Shown: positions 22,645-33,317 of the stretch, one piece after another
Layout of the letters: each line of letters starts with the position of its first letter
Numbering within the stretch: the first letter of the stretch is position 1
Assembly (NCBI GenBank): GCA_963969345.1
Contig: OZ017768.1
Span: 4,550,718 to 4,614,717, forward strand
DNA from: Turbatrix aceti
Taxonomy: Eukaryota > Nematoda > Chromadorea > Rhabditida > Panagrolaimidae
DNA: 64,000 nt
Direction: 5' to 3'
The notes under the pieces: generated by a model
Databases searched by the model: none
The model's input: the letters and a program-made list of their open reading frames with translations, nothing else
What the model was told of the DNA's origin: nothing
Program-made: the position numbers and the translations under genes

Positions 22645-23739
22645 ATGCTGATTCATCCAATTTACAAAGTGCTCCTGTACCTATGCCCTCTGTACATTCT
22701 TCCTACGATGGCACTCGAAGCCGTACTGGTGTACACCTTCACTAAACCCGGCAAAAACAAAATCTTCTGTTATGGATTCTATCGCCTTGTTTGCTACGGT
22801 TTAGTGATTGTATGTTTTTTTTCATCCCAAAAAAAATACAACTATATAACATCCGATTTTCAGGACTTCTTAATGTTCATCTTTGATTTGGCAACGAACA
22901 GAACGTGTATTATCCCAGAAGTCACAATGCCTCTTTACATTTTCCTTCATGAGCATGTCCATTTTACAGAAGTGATGTTCGTCGGGTACCAATACTGCGT
23001 CATCAGTCAGAATATGAACGTATTAGTGATTTCGATCAATCGGCTGTCTACCATTGTCTTCCCGCTACAGGCCAAACATTTTTGGGAACGGTATACAACG
23101 CACATTCTGGCGGTTCACTTTTTGCTGCCTTTTTTGCTAACGTGGCAGATATTTACTTGTTCTATTGAGTACAACTTGGTGGAAAACATCAATGGTCCGC
23201 TAATATTTCACATAAACCAAGAAACATGCGACCCCTTTGGCTGGCCCATACCGAGTGCTGAGCACTTTACGACGTACGTCATCTTTATCTGCTGGGGTGG
23301 AAACCTAACTATCAACGCGATGACAGTAGCAATGCTTTGGAAGCACGGCAGCACAAAATCAAGGGAAGCCCGGATCGAGCGACGTCTTACGATCTACACC
23401 ATCTTGCTGGGCGTCTGTCAGGCTGTATACGCAACGATTACTTTGATAATGCAGCACATGACGATTGTGGTTGAATACACAGAAGAATACAGCTTCATTG
23501 ACCTGACATTTCCCGCTCTACCACACTTAGTTGACATAATGTCACTCACGTCTGCGTGGTTTCTGGTCGTTATGTCAAGTGCCGTCCGCAAGAACATTCC
23601 TTTCTTCAGACGATTTCACAGCGTTGCATCTTTCTCGAATGGTGCCAAATCTCAGAAGCAGTTGACCCTGGCGGATCGCAGAACATCTATCCACGTCGTG
23701 CATCCTATTCCACTCCGAATGTCAGCTGTAGGACCTTGA
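22645..23739 (+). CDS. Serpentine chemoreceptor, Srg/Srv-like, copy 3
   Basis: Two exons (22645-22809, 22864-23739), 346 residues. The TM3 motif is VISINRLSTIVFPL. The 54-nt intron has no stop in frame and a length divisible by three, so its retention would insert 18 residues. GTATGT and TTTTCAG ends and the other copies show that splicing is the norm. An AATAAA at about 23828 follows the stop. The tail ends IPLRMSAVGP, unlike the others. It shares the first 50 residues almost unchanged with copies 1 and 2, suggesting recent duplication or gene conversion in exon 1. Confidence 0.85.
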   Translation: MLIHPIYKVLLYLCPLYILPTMALEAVLVYTFTKPGKNKIFCYGFYRLVCYGLVIVCFFSSQKKYNYITSDFQDFLMFIFDLATNRTCIIPEVTMPLYIFLHEHVHFTEVMFVGYQYCVISQNMNVLVISINRLSTIVFPLQAKHFWERYTTHILAVHFLLPFLLTWQIFTCSIEYNLVENINGPLIFHINQETCDPFGWPIPSAEHFTTYVIFICWGGNLTINAMTVAMLWKHGSTKSREARIERRLTIYTILLGVCQAVYATITLIMQHMTIVVEYTEEYSFIDLTFPALPHLVDIMSLTSAWFLVVMSSAVRKNIPFFRRFHSVASFSNGAKSQKQLTLADRRTSIHVVHPIPLRMSAVGP

Positions 23740-24468
23740 CTAGCAAAATACAGTCTCCGGAACATTGTATTTTATTGTTAACAATTCAGTTTTGTACAGT
23801 TTGTAACTATATTTTTTAAGATCAGCGAATAAAGTGTCTTTGCATCGCCAGCACAAAATACTATTTTGTAAATACATATAAAAGTTGTTGGGTGCCGTTA
23901 CTACATAATAGAATGTATCCAGAAATTCAAAAACTGTTTTAAGTACAGGATATCAGGATATCAAACTCAGCCGTGCACCCCGGTAATTTTCAAACATCAG
24001 GTGCAGGGCCTTAAACGGCAAAGAACCTCCAGCTGATATTCAGCCTACTAACATCATTCTCGATTGTGCTCAATTAATAAAATGCATTCATGCATGCAAG
24101 GCAAAAAAATTATTGGCTCAAAAATCGAAAAAAATTGATTTGTTTTTGGGTCATTTTTGCATTTCCTTTTTTTTCTGTCAAAAAAATATTTAAAAAAAGT
24201 TCGTAAAAAAATATCAAAAAGTAAACAATTTTGCGTACGAATTCTAAAAAATTTGAAAAAAATACAAAAAATAATTTTAAAAAATACAAAAAATAAAAAA
24301 AATTTGCGAAAAACACTTTTTTTTTTAAAAAATGTCCCTATTTTTTTTCAGCCGGCATTTTTTTTAATTTTTTTCCGAGCCATGATTTTCTGTTTTGTGC
24401 ATTTTTTTGCCCAGCTATAACAACACAGTTTTTTTTCATTTATCAACCAAAGTACAAAAAAACAAATC
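23740..24468. other. AT-rich spacer
   Basis: The stretch 24110-24450 is almost wholly A/T runs (AAAAAATA and TTTTTTT words). The earlier part carries the 3' end of receptor copy 3. No gene seen. Confidence 0.4.
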
Positions 24469-27400
24469 TCACTCGCCCTCATCATCCTCATCCTCATCGT
24501 CACCCCCGACATCAATTTCGTCAGGATTCTCAGCGACGTTCTCCTGCGTTGTCTTGCTCTCGCCGCGAACAAACGTGATTCGGGTGTCGCCTCCCATCGC
24601 AAGTTTCTTGGTGGCGGCTTCGTCGGATGCGATGGCCTGTGCCCTGGCCTCGAGTTGAGCGAGAGAATCGGCGGCGCTGAGTTCTCCAGCGAGTTGCGTT
24701 TCTCCGCCGATGCTCGCAAGCATCTGGGCGCTCATGTAGTTGACGTTCGTGTTGTACGTCGCCTGGACCGAGCGTTTGACTCGCAGCATCTCACGCAGGG
24801 TATCTTCATTGCCATGGGCCATTTCAAAGTCCTTCCACGTCTCCCAGAAAGGTCCATGAACCCGAGGATCACAAATTTCTGCGCAGTGAGCGTAGATTGC
24901 CCTTGCGCGATCGATTTCACCGAGGCTGCGTTCGAGCTTGGCGTATTTGAGTGACATTTCCCGCGACCGATCTTCGGGGAGTTTTTCGATGGCATCGAGA
25001 AAGATGGCACGGGTCCTGGTTTTTCCGTAGAGCCTCTCGGCGCGCTGCAGGTAGACGTTGTAGACGAGGTGCATGTGATCCTTGTCGACGGCATCGACTG
25101 CCTTGGCGTAGATTTTCATCGCCTGACTCGACATGCCGTAGTCCTCCTCGAGTTTGCCGTAGAGGAAGTAAATGTCCTTGGCGAGGTTTGGAGGGCACTT
25201 TTCGAGGCATTGTTCGAAGAGGTCGCGAGCTCTTTCGAGTTTTTTGCCCTTCTGAAAACGCATAGATAATACATGATGCATTCAACATTGCGTCAGAAAA
25301 ATTTCGATGCCAAAAGAAATTTGATCGAGCCAAAATTAAAAAATGCGCTTTTGAAAAAAATGTTTTTTTCAAATTATTTACAATGGCACTTTATAAAAAA
25401 ATACGATCATAAAAAAAGTACGTAAAATGTATAAAAAAATACGATAAAAAAATAATACGATCAATTTTTTTTTATGCAAAAAACTTGTGTTTAGTATTTT
25501 AGGCCAATTTTTTACCGCAAGATGCACAAAAAAACAACTCACATATCTGTTGACAAACTTGACGAGATAAATCGACCAGATTTCAAAGACCTGAGGCCAT
25601 CTGAAGAGCCCAATGCCTTTTTCGTACGCCTGAAAAACCGTCAAGACTACACAAAATTTCATAAAAAGCAAAAACAAACCTTGAAAGAATCCTCAAACCG
25701 ATCGTTATCCTCCAAAAAGAACGCGTAATTGACGACAATTTGTGGATTGGCTATTCTGAGATCAATAATCTTGTCGTAAACCGCCTTGCACGATTCCACG
25801 GTGCCAAAAGCCTCTTCGATATCGGCGTAGAGCGACCATAGTCGGAGAGATTTGTAGACTCGTTGCTGGACGTCCGCGTTCTCGTCGAAAAAGTCGGTTC
25901 TCTTCGCTGGCGCCGTCACCGCCTTCCTCAGCAGTGCCACGGCCGCTTCGTAGGTCTCGTGCAACAATACAAATTCCGCGTACTCGCACCAGACATGCGC
26001 CAGGTCATCCACCTTGATGTAGCGTATCGTAATCGCCTTTTCAAAGATTTTCTTGGCCTAAAATGTACAAAATGCCACAAAAAAATAAAATAGAAAAAAC
26101 CAACCTCGGTGAGTTCATCCCGCTTTTCATAAAACTTGGCAAATGCGATCCAGAGGTCCGAAATCTTCCCGACCTGTTGTTTGACATCCACCGTCGCCAC
26201 TGCCGTCTGGAAAATCTCAACCTGGCTTTCCGGAGCGTCAGCGAAGAGTTCAACGCGATTTAGCCATTCGAGAACGTTGTTCGGGTTCTGTCGAAGGAGA
26301 ACTGCGTTGAGCAGCCGCGGGCGACGGAAAATGAGGTCCTCGTAGCGCTGCAGGTAGAGTTCAAGCTCGAGTTCGAGATCGGCCACCTGGGAAGGCTTGG
26401 CCTTGGCGAGCGCGTTCATCTTGGTGGACGTCAGTCTTTCCGCAAACTTTGAATACGCGTCAAAGATCTGCGAGAAGTCGCGCACCGTCGTCACAGATCC
26501 CAGCGCTTCCTCGTAGATGACCCGAGCCCGTTCAAAGTTCGGGATGCGGGTGTAGTACTCGGCAAGGGCCAGCCAGAGCATGCCGACCTGGTCTGTGTAA
26601 CGCTGGATTCCCTGGCGGATGATTGGGTCGGGTTGCAGGGTGTGGATTTTGTTCGGATTCTTGGATATCAGCGTGCAAAGGTCCATCCAGAGCTGAAAAA
26701 AAAACAAATATACGTTTTTGAATATCCTTGACACGGAATTTTTCAGGTGACATTTTTGTAATTTTTCATGAAGTTTTGCAAAAAAGTATTTTCTACTAAT
26801 ATGCAAAAATTGTACCACAAAAAACCTGATTTGACAGTTGCGATTCCCAAAAATCGCGATATTGCTATTTTTTGGCACGCTTTAGCTAAAAAAAACTACG
26901 ACATTTCCAAATCCAGGAAACATACTGATCAACGTAATTTTTTATAAAAAACTAATGAAAAATTTAAAAATATAGGGTATCACCTAAAAAATGCCAAAAA
27001 TTGCATTTACAAACGCGTCACAATGAAAAAGTTTGTTTCGGCATTTTTTACCGTACATTTTTGATATTTTTACCCGATTTTTCATCAAAAATCACGTCAA
27101 TCAATATTTTTTTTAGTTTTTTAGCTACAACATGCCAAAAATGGTCAAAATAGAAAAAATCAATTTCAGGCGATGTCAAACTAGTTCATTTGCCTACCTG
27201 ATAAGTCGTCTTGCCATGCGGACTGGCCTTTGCGTCTTCATTGACCAGAATCGCCAGCTGGTTAGCCGCCTCGTCGAGCTGATCAATGCCGATGAGGTAC
27301 TCCACAAAGTCCTCCCTCGCTTCAGGCGCCACTTTGAGATAGCGCCTGAAAACCCGGATCGCTGTCTCCGGAATGTTGTGTGACTGGACAAATTTGACGT

Positions 27401-27975
27401 AATCGGGCCAGATTCGGTAGTGCTGCGTGATCGGTAGCGAGCGCAGAGCCCTGTCAAAGACGCGTCTGGTCTCCGTTATCAAGCCCCGGCGAACCATGAT
27501 GTCACAGTAGTCGATCCAAATTCGGGGCATCTGAAAAACGATTTTTACGATGCAACAAGCGCCACAAAACCAACCTTGTCCAGAAAAATGAGGCATCGTT
27601 CGTAGGCATCGCACAGATGTCCCCACACAGCGTCGGTCGGTGGCTTGTGCTGGATGATCTTTCTGCGGTACTTGAGATACGCATACCACAGCTTGAAACT
27701 CCGGTTGAAGATTTTGAGAGCCCGTTCGTAGAGCAGACGAATCGACTTGGATGACGCCTTCGTCCGGTGCTTGTGGTCGATGTACCGCTGCCAGGAGCGA
27801 AGATTGAACTCATTCCTCAGGATGTCTTCTTCGTAGGCGATATCCTCGTCTGTCTGCAAAATCAGTCGTTAAAAAAACAAAACAAGACATAAAAACCCAC
27901 AAAAACAACGTCCGAGTGCGGCTTGATGTTGGGAACTGCCTGATCGACATCCATGTTTTCAATGTTATCCGTCAT
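24469..27975 (-). CDS. Pre-mRNA splicing factor SYF1/XAB2
   Basis: Seven exons (27901-27975, 27575-27853, 27198-27530, 26105-26692, 25680-26057, 25543-25629, 24469-25251) give 840 residues; human XAB2 has 855. The protein is a chain of HAT (half-TPR) repeats from about residue 25 to 750: LRNEFNLRSWQRYIDHK, RALKIFNRSFKLWYAYLKYR, RIWPDYVKFVQSHNIPETAI, RARAIYAHCAEICDPRVHGP and others. It ends in an acidic tail (DDEDEDDEGE). It is a scaffold of the NTC/Prp19-associated spliceosome and has a role in transcription-coupled repair in mammals. Intron 26693-27197 holds a foldback element. It is divergent from RPP21 with about 210 bp between starts. Confidence 0.95.
26740..27185. mobile_element. Foldback element in SYF1 intron
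   Basis: Begins CAGGTGACATTTTTGTAATT, as in the full copy, then has the AGCTAAAAAAAACTACGACAT block and an inverted arm. The right terminus is lost before the exon at 27198. It is more diverged than the other copies. Present in the pre-mRNA of a constitutive splicing factor, so it must be spliced out efficiently. Confidence 0.8.
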
Positions 27976-28187
27976 CACACCGTTTAGAGTAATGACAAAG
28001 AAGATAAAGGTCCAAAGACGGTAATCAAGTGTCGGAAAAATAAAAACACAGGAAGACAAATAAAGCTTGCACAATTGCGCGTTTTGGAGTTCAACTTTCG
28101 TTTCGAGAACCCTGCAAATCCACTCTTGCTTGGAACATTGCTTCGGGTGATGTTTTTTTGTTGTTCTTTTTCTTCACTGTTTTTACG

Positions 28188-28627
28188 ATGCCTCCAAAGC
28201 AACAAAAGCCCCCACGACCCAAGGTCAACGAGGTTACGTTGAGAATCAGCTTTCTCGAACAAGCCGCTGCGTTGATGGTCTCAAAAAGTAAGAATCCCCT
28301 CCTAAAAAAAATTGGATTTTGTTATCCCCGTCTTTTTTAGGTAAATCCCAGACAGATACTGCTGCGAGGCTGTCCAAGCTCTACGTCGAGGAGCTGCACG
28401 AAGTCAAAAACGTGCATCAGACCATTCTCGGTCCAGATTTTCGCAGGCTACAGTGCAAACGATGTCGACGCATCTGGCTGCCAAATGCCGACGGCGACAA
28501 CGGCATCCAGGTCGGGTTTTCCAAGAAACGGGTTGTTCGGCGGTGTGCCGAGTGTGGAGCGACCACCAGATACGTGCACAATCGTGAGTACAAATCCAGG
28601 AGCGAAAAATGCGGCGATGTATCGTAA
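28188..28627 (+). CDS. RNase P/MRP subunit RPP21 (Rpr2 family)
   Basis: Two exons (28188-28287, 28341-28627) give 128 residues, near the usual 150. A basic N-terminus leads to a helix (RISFLEQAAALMVSKS) and ARLSKLYVEELHEVK. Four zinc-binding cysteines follow as CKRC (about 85-88) and CAEC (about 113-116), with the VVRRCAECG setting typical of Rpr2. The subunit supports 5' processing of pre-tRNA by RNase P in the nucleus. The start is at MPPKQQKPPRPKVNE. It is convergent with the proteasome gene and head to head with SYF1. Confidence 0.88.
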
Positions 28628-28811
28628 CTGTTTTTTTTGTTTTGTTTACGGTAAACCGTGTATAAATATGACAAATTATCGTAACACGTGGTGTACTTTT
28701 ACAACTTGTCATCACAAATATCTATTTTTATTTATGCACGCAACCAGGCAAGGATTATACAACAGGAACGAGAATGTAAATGTCAAAGACCCGTCGAAAG
28801 CGTTCGTTCGT

Positions 28812-29799
28812 TTAAGCGGAACTTTCTCGCTGGAGAGCCGCTTGCTTCTCGGCCTTCGTTAATTTCCGGTATCCCGTTCCCGAGCCGACGACTATGATTT
28901 CAATATCGTCAGCGGAGAGTGGTCCTCTTTGGGAGAGAGCCTTCAGCGCAAAATCCACGACGGCGTCCCTGGTGTCGAGTTTTGCGGTGGCGTAGTTCGC
29001 TTCGAGAAATTCCCGGGCGGAGGAGATTTCGTGGCCGATGGCTGCTGCTTTCACCTCCTGAAAGTTTCTGATGAACGTGTCCGAAAAAATTGTGTTTCGA
29101 TTCAGGCCCGACATTCTGGGGTTCGGGTTGGGTTTTTCGAATTTTCGCTTCGAGAACCCGAAAAAGAAGTCTCAATGATAAAAAAAATAGAAAAATCTAA
29201 TTTTGATTTCGGAAAATGAAATATTTGGTATATTTGCATCCACAAAGCATAAATTTGAGTACAATTAAATTAATTCAACGGTTTTAGGTACAAAAAAGTT
29301 TAGGTTCGTGTCGGGACACATTTTTTTCGGTTTTCAAAACGCAAACCTGCAAACTAGCATCTGTAGAAACATGAATCAATTTTCCCGCGCCAGCGAGGAG
29401 AAACGCGACGCCAAAAGGCCGTGAGCCGAATGCCATAGTCGCATTCTGCATCCTGTCCGCCATCTTGGACGCGACAGTATTAATCGAAGCCGGTTCTCCC
29501 AGCTCGAAGCGGTGATTGGCACAATACGATTGTCCGACGTTTGCGAGAGGCCGCGCGTCCCCGCCGAGCCCGACAAACGCCGCTCCGAGGCCATCGTCGA
29601 TCTGGAATAGCGCATTGGTCGTCGACGAAACCAGGAGTGGATTTGAGTTGTGCGTCTGGAGCACGATGACAGCCACGCCTTCTCCCTTCACGCCGACCGC
29701 TGAGTTGGTCGATTCTGCGGCTCGACTCGCGCGTTGGACCTGTGGCAGGTGACCGTACTCGTCAAATTCGTTCATTGGCTCGAAGAAATTGTAATTCAT
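28812..29799 (-). CDS. Divergent 20S proteasome alpha-type subunit
   Basis: Two exons (29347-29799, 28812-29057) give 232 residues, the normal size. The fold is recognisable from STNSAVGVKGEGVAVIV, LGAAFVGLGGDARPLANV, FGSRPFGVAFLLAG, AAAIGHEISSAREFLEANYA and DDIEIIVVGSGTGYRKLT. The last blocks are nearest alpha-4 (PSMA7) or alpha-1 (PSMA1). The alpha N-terminal signature, normally G-x-x-x-Q-V-E-Y-A, is changed to GHLPQVQRASRA, so the Glu-Tyr-Ala part is lost. That part helps form the gate of the 20S ring. It may be a tissue-restricted paralogue, as known for alpha-4 copies in fly testis, or a diverging duplicate. Frame and splice sites are intact. Confidence 0.8.
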
Positions 29800-30299
29800 C
29801 TTTTTAACTGGCTAAAAAATTCCTTCTGTCTTCCAAAATCCATGTTTCTGTCCTAAAGTGCGCTCGCTGAATGTACGAAGAGGTCGCACAACCTGGTGTT
29901 CAGTCCTTCCGTCTCTCACGCGCACATACAAGCCATTTATGGAGATAATACCTCGACAATCCGAGTGGGACAGAGGGGGAGGAGAGCCGCTCACCTTTCG
30001 GTCAAGAGATCGACCTTTGATCCTTGTTGGACATTAAAATACGCAGTCAACAGCAAACAAACAGCATAGAGTTAATTCACCAGCTATCCGCCCTCGGGGG
30101 AGAGGAATATTTACGGTCGTGAAAGAAAAAATGAGTCTCGCACCACGGCTGAGGTGTGGGGGCGAGAGGGACGGAGCAGTGATCGAAAAAATAGAGAGGA
30201 GAGAGAAGTTTCGTTGAGTCATACAAAATGCTGATATTTCTGAAAATTGGGACATTAGATGAATTCTGATCACTCAAAATTAACGTTTTGAAAAATTTT
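29800..30299. other. Upstream region of the proteasome-like gene
   Basis: Mixed-composition DNA with no open frame I would support. It probably holds the promoter of the minus-strand proteasome gene. Confidence 0.35.
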
Positions 30300-30845
30300 C
30301 AAAAAATTTTGTCAAAGTAGGTTTTACCATGAAAAGTTTGTGCCGTAAAATTCACCTGCCTGAGGTATGATCTGGCAGAGTTGCGATCGCCTGAATTTAC
30401 TTTTTTTTTCATTTTTGACGATTTTTGGCACGGTGTTGCTAAAAAACTTCGGCATTTTCAAAACCAGGGTGCATGCACGTAATTTCTGATAAAGAATCCG
30501 AAGAAAACGTAAAATTATAGGGTTGCCACGTTTAAAAATTCCGAAAATCCAAATAAAAAAAGTCACAATGACAATATTTGTTTCGGCATTTTTCAACGTG
30601 GTAACCCTATATTTTTATATTTTTTCAAATTCTCCATCAAATATTACGTCGAGCAATAAGTATCCTGGATTTGGAAATGACGTAGTTTTTTTTAGCTACA
30701 ACGTGCCAAAAATGGTCAAATATGGCAAAAAAGCAATTTCAGGTGATCGTAACTCTGCCAGATCATGTCTCAGGCAGGTGAATTCTACGGTAAAAAAATT
30801 TCATGGTAAAATCTATTATTTGGCAAAATTTTCTAAATTTCACCT
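30300..30845. mobile_element. Foldback element, fourth copy
   Basis: Shares the AAAATTCACCTGCCTGAG, TTGGCACGGTGTTGCTAAAA, ATTACGTCGAGCAATAAGTA and CTACAACGTGCCAAAAATGG blocks, in inverted arms about a centre near 30570. The right end reads TTTCACCT. Lies in the 3' flank of the PP1 inhibitor gene. Confidence 0.82.
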
Positions 30846-30932
30846 AACAATAACCTACCTCTCGCGCATCGGTAGCAAAGGCAAAGGCAACGGTGGGAAA
30901 GAGTAACGGCCTCAGGAGGGAAGAACGCCGCG

Positions 30933-31469
30933 TTAGACCTCGTCTTCCTCGTCCGCGACGGGGCTGGGGACGGCTTCGTGGGTGTAGTGCTTCTTGCGTT
31001 TGGCTAGGAAAGCCGCGCGACGAGCCTTCTCCTCCTCGGTGAGTTCGACGTCGTCATCGTCATCGGGACCGGAGGAATGGCCCCTCGAGCCGGGGAGGCC
31101 GGAGAGATCCCTCTCGGCGAGGGTGCGTTCGATGCCGACGAGAGATACGCGTCTGCGTTCGTGTCCGCTGCCACTGCCACCGCCCCCAGAGGCGGTCGAG
31201 GAAGCGTCGTCTTCGTTGTCGCTGTAACCCGAGTAGGGGGTTTTTGGCTCGTCGATCTTCATATGACCGTAATCCTTGTCGGCCGGGTGGTGGGTGGCGA
31301 TGATGTTCATTTCGTCAAAGTGCGCTTTCATTTGATCCGCGGTTTGTTCCTCTTTGACGATGATGTCCTCGATGCTGTCCTGCCTGTTTTTCAGGATGGA
31401 TTTCTTGGGTTTAAGCTTCAGCGCGTCGACCGGGTTCGGTGACACGTCGATCATTTCGGCGTCTGCCAT
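30933..31469 (-). CDS. Protein phosphatase inhibitor 2 (PPP1R2 family)
   Basis: A single exon of 178 residues, near the usual 200. The PP1-binding SILK site is KKSILKN (about 22-28). The central FDEMNIIATHHPADKDYGHM then KIDEPKTPYSGY block holds the GSK3-type Thr-Pro site (PKTPY). A Gly/Ser linker and acidic region follow. KARRAAFLAKRKKHYTHEA carries the HYNE-like element that covers the PP1 active site, here HYTHE. It inhibits PP1 and also helps its folding. The protein is intrinsically disordered. The lack of introns differs from most neighbours but fits some invertebrate orthologues. Confidence 0.93.
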   Translation of the reverse strand: MADAEMIDVSPNPVDALKLKPKKSILKNRQDSIEDIIVKEEQTADQMKAHFDEMNIIATHHPADKDYGHMKIDEPKTPYSGYSDNEDDASSTASGGGGSGSGHERRRVSLVGIERTLAERDLSGLPGSRGHSSGPDDDDDVELTEEEKARRAAFLAKRKKHYTHEAVPSPVADEEDEV

Positions 31470-32993
31470 TGTACTTTTTTCTGGAAAAAAATTCTGAAGT
31501 CCTTCAAAAAATATAATATGTCGCGGAAAAACGCAAATCCGACAAACTCAGACTTCATTAAACCCCGGGAAGCCAAAAAAACAGCTGGCAATTCGCCAAA
31601 GAAAAAAAATTGAAAATTAAGATCATAAAAAAACATAAAAATCCCATATATCCTCGTCCGACGAAAGCGGCCATAAAAGACACGTGAAGCCGAGCTTAGA
31701 GCGGCAGTGAATGACACGTCGCCCGGCTTGTCGACAAAAAGCCCCTCTACACCTAATGATATTAAATAGCGAGACGCCCTTCGGCTAATAAGGCAAAAAA
31801 ACCAAATTGTGCACGTCAAAAGGGTTCCGGGCAGCACTTCGTATGTTCATGTTCGTGACACCCCTTTCCTGCTAGCTCACCGGGCCTGAAAATGTGAATC
31901 TCGAAAAAAAAGAGGCTGAAGCTCAAAAACCGCTACACCCTGCCATTAAATTACTGTGGGCGAAAAAAAAACACAAGTTAGACGCTAATAATAGCCCTCG
32001 GACGAGCCAGAGTGCCAATGAGTGGGTAATTACGTACAAACTTGAACGCCGGGCTGGTTGGGGTTGGCTGCATGAATCTATTTATGCATCAGACAAATCC
32101 ACGCAGCCCAAGTTTCCTGGTCACGCTTCGGTCGGGAAACCGCGAAAATTCGCCCGAACGTTGGTTGGCTGATGTGTACAAAATATATGGAAAACGGGAG
32201 CCTAAAGTTCGACAACAATCCTGACGCGAAATTGTTTTTGAGCACGTATATAATCGCAGGCAGACCGGGGAAGGAAACAGAGATCGCCGACGGGCATCTT
32301 TTGCAAAAAGAGCAACACCCAACTTCGTATCGGCCTGTATGACAGGCAACAAACAAAACAAAACAAAACAAAAAATGAAACGAACAAAAAAACACGACGT
32401 CGACCGGCGTGGCGTCTAAGCCATAATTAAAAACAGCGCGGTCAGTCCTCATCACCTACGAAAGAGCAGGAAAAGGAGTTGGGACTAGCACGCGTGTTAG
32501 ACAAGCTCCAGCAGCTCGTAGGCCTCGTCTAATGACCGCCGTAATCAAAGTGATGTCAAGCGACGCGTGTGGCTGACGACATATTTATCCATGTCCTCAA
32601 GCCGCGCCTAATTACCCTGCAGCGTTATTTTTACTCAAAAAAAATTTACTGAAATCTGGGTATATTTTCGGGCCATAAAAACCGACAAATATCGAATAAA
32701 GCAGCGCCAAGCGGCAAAAGCAATGCCCAGAAAAAAGATTTGACGAAAAAGAAAGACAGTGTCGAAGCGTATCGACAAAACTTGCTCATCAATCCCCACC
32801 ACAACCACCATCACACGCGCCCCAGCCAAAGAGCTCGCAAAAAGTCAGCCCGAAACGAGGGATAATTCTTCGTCGGTCGCAAGTCCGGTGGGAGAGAAAC
32901 AAAACGAACGCGACGAACGCAAGAGGCTCTACCACGGTCGCGACCGGGATACGACCACGAAAAGAAAAGCCGAGAGTAAAAATAATATTACAT
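31470..32993. other. Intergenic
   Basis: No gene I can support. Short tandem AACAAAACAAAACAAAAC lies near 32350. Confidence 0.35.
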
Positions 32994-33317
32994 ATGTCAG
33001 CCGATCGACCCGTGCTACCTACCTATCGGCGCTCGTTAGTAGACAAACCAAACCGCAACGACCAAGTAAGCAAAACGAGAACAAAATGCACAGAGGTGTT
33101 TAAAAAAAACACCGACACCGACGTGCACTTCTGCGAAACACCGCAACAACCGGATGTAAACTTCGCCGCCGCCGCCGCCGCCATCGTCGACGACGCGTGT
33201 TATTGTCCGGATGACGATGAAATAGAGCCTGGCAAGCGCGTGCGATTTGATGCGTTCATCGAAAACAACAGCAACAAAAATAGTGATAAGTTAGGGAGTC
33301 TCGAGACGAAATCATAA
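32994..33317 (+). CDS. Possible small protein with a PP1-docking-like motif
   Basis: An open frame of 107 codons with unusually GC-rich, gene-like codon use from about 33120 on, ending at a clean stop. It contains a run of six alanines (CGCC repeats), an acidic stretch CPDDDEIEPG and GKRVRFDAFIENN. The [RK]-x-V-x-F form of KRVRF is the classic docking motif for protein phosphatase 1. An earlier TDVHFCETPQ is a weaker echo. No domain or family recognised, no splice support. It lies about 1.5 kb from the PP1 inhibitor gene, which may be chance. Confidence 0.35.
   Translation: MSADRPVLPTYRRSLVDKPNRNDQVSKTRTKCTEVFKKNTDTDVHFCETPQQPDVNFAAAAAAIVDDACYCPDDDEIEPGKRVRFDAFIENNSNKNSDKLGSLETKS

Noticed and set aside
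24157..24420. Lys-rich 87-codon frame
   Set aside because: Pure A/T homopolymer DNA; frame is a by-product of composition.
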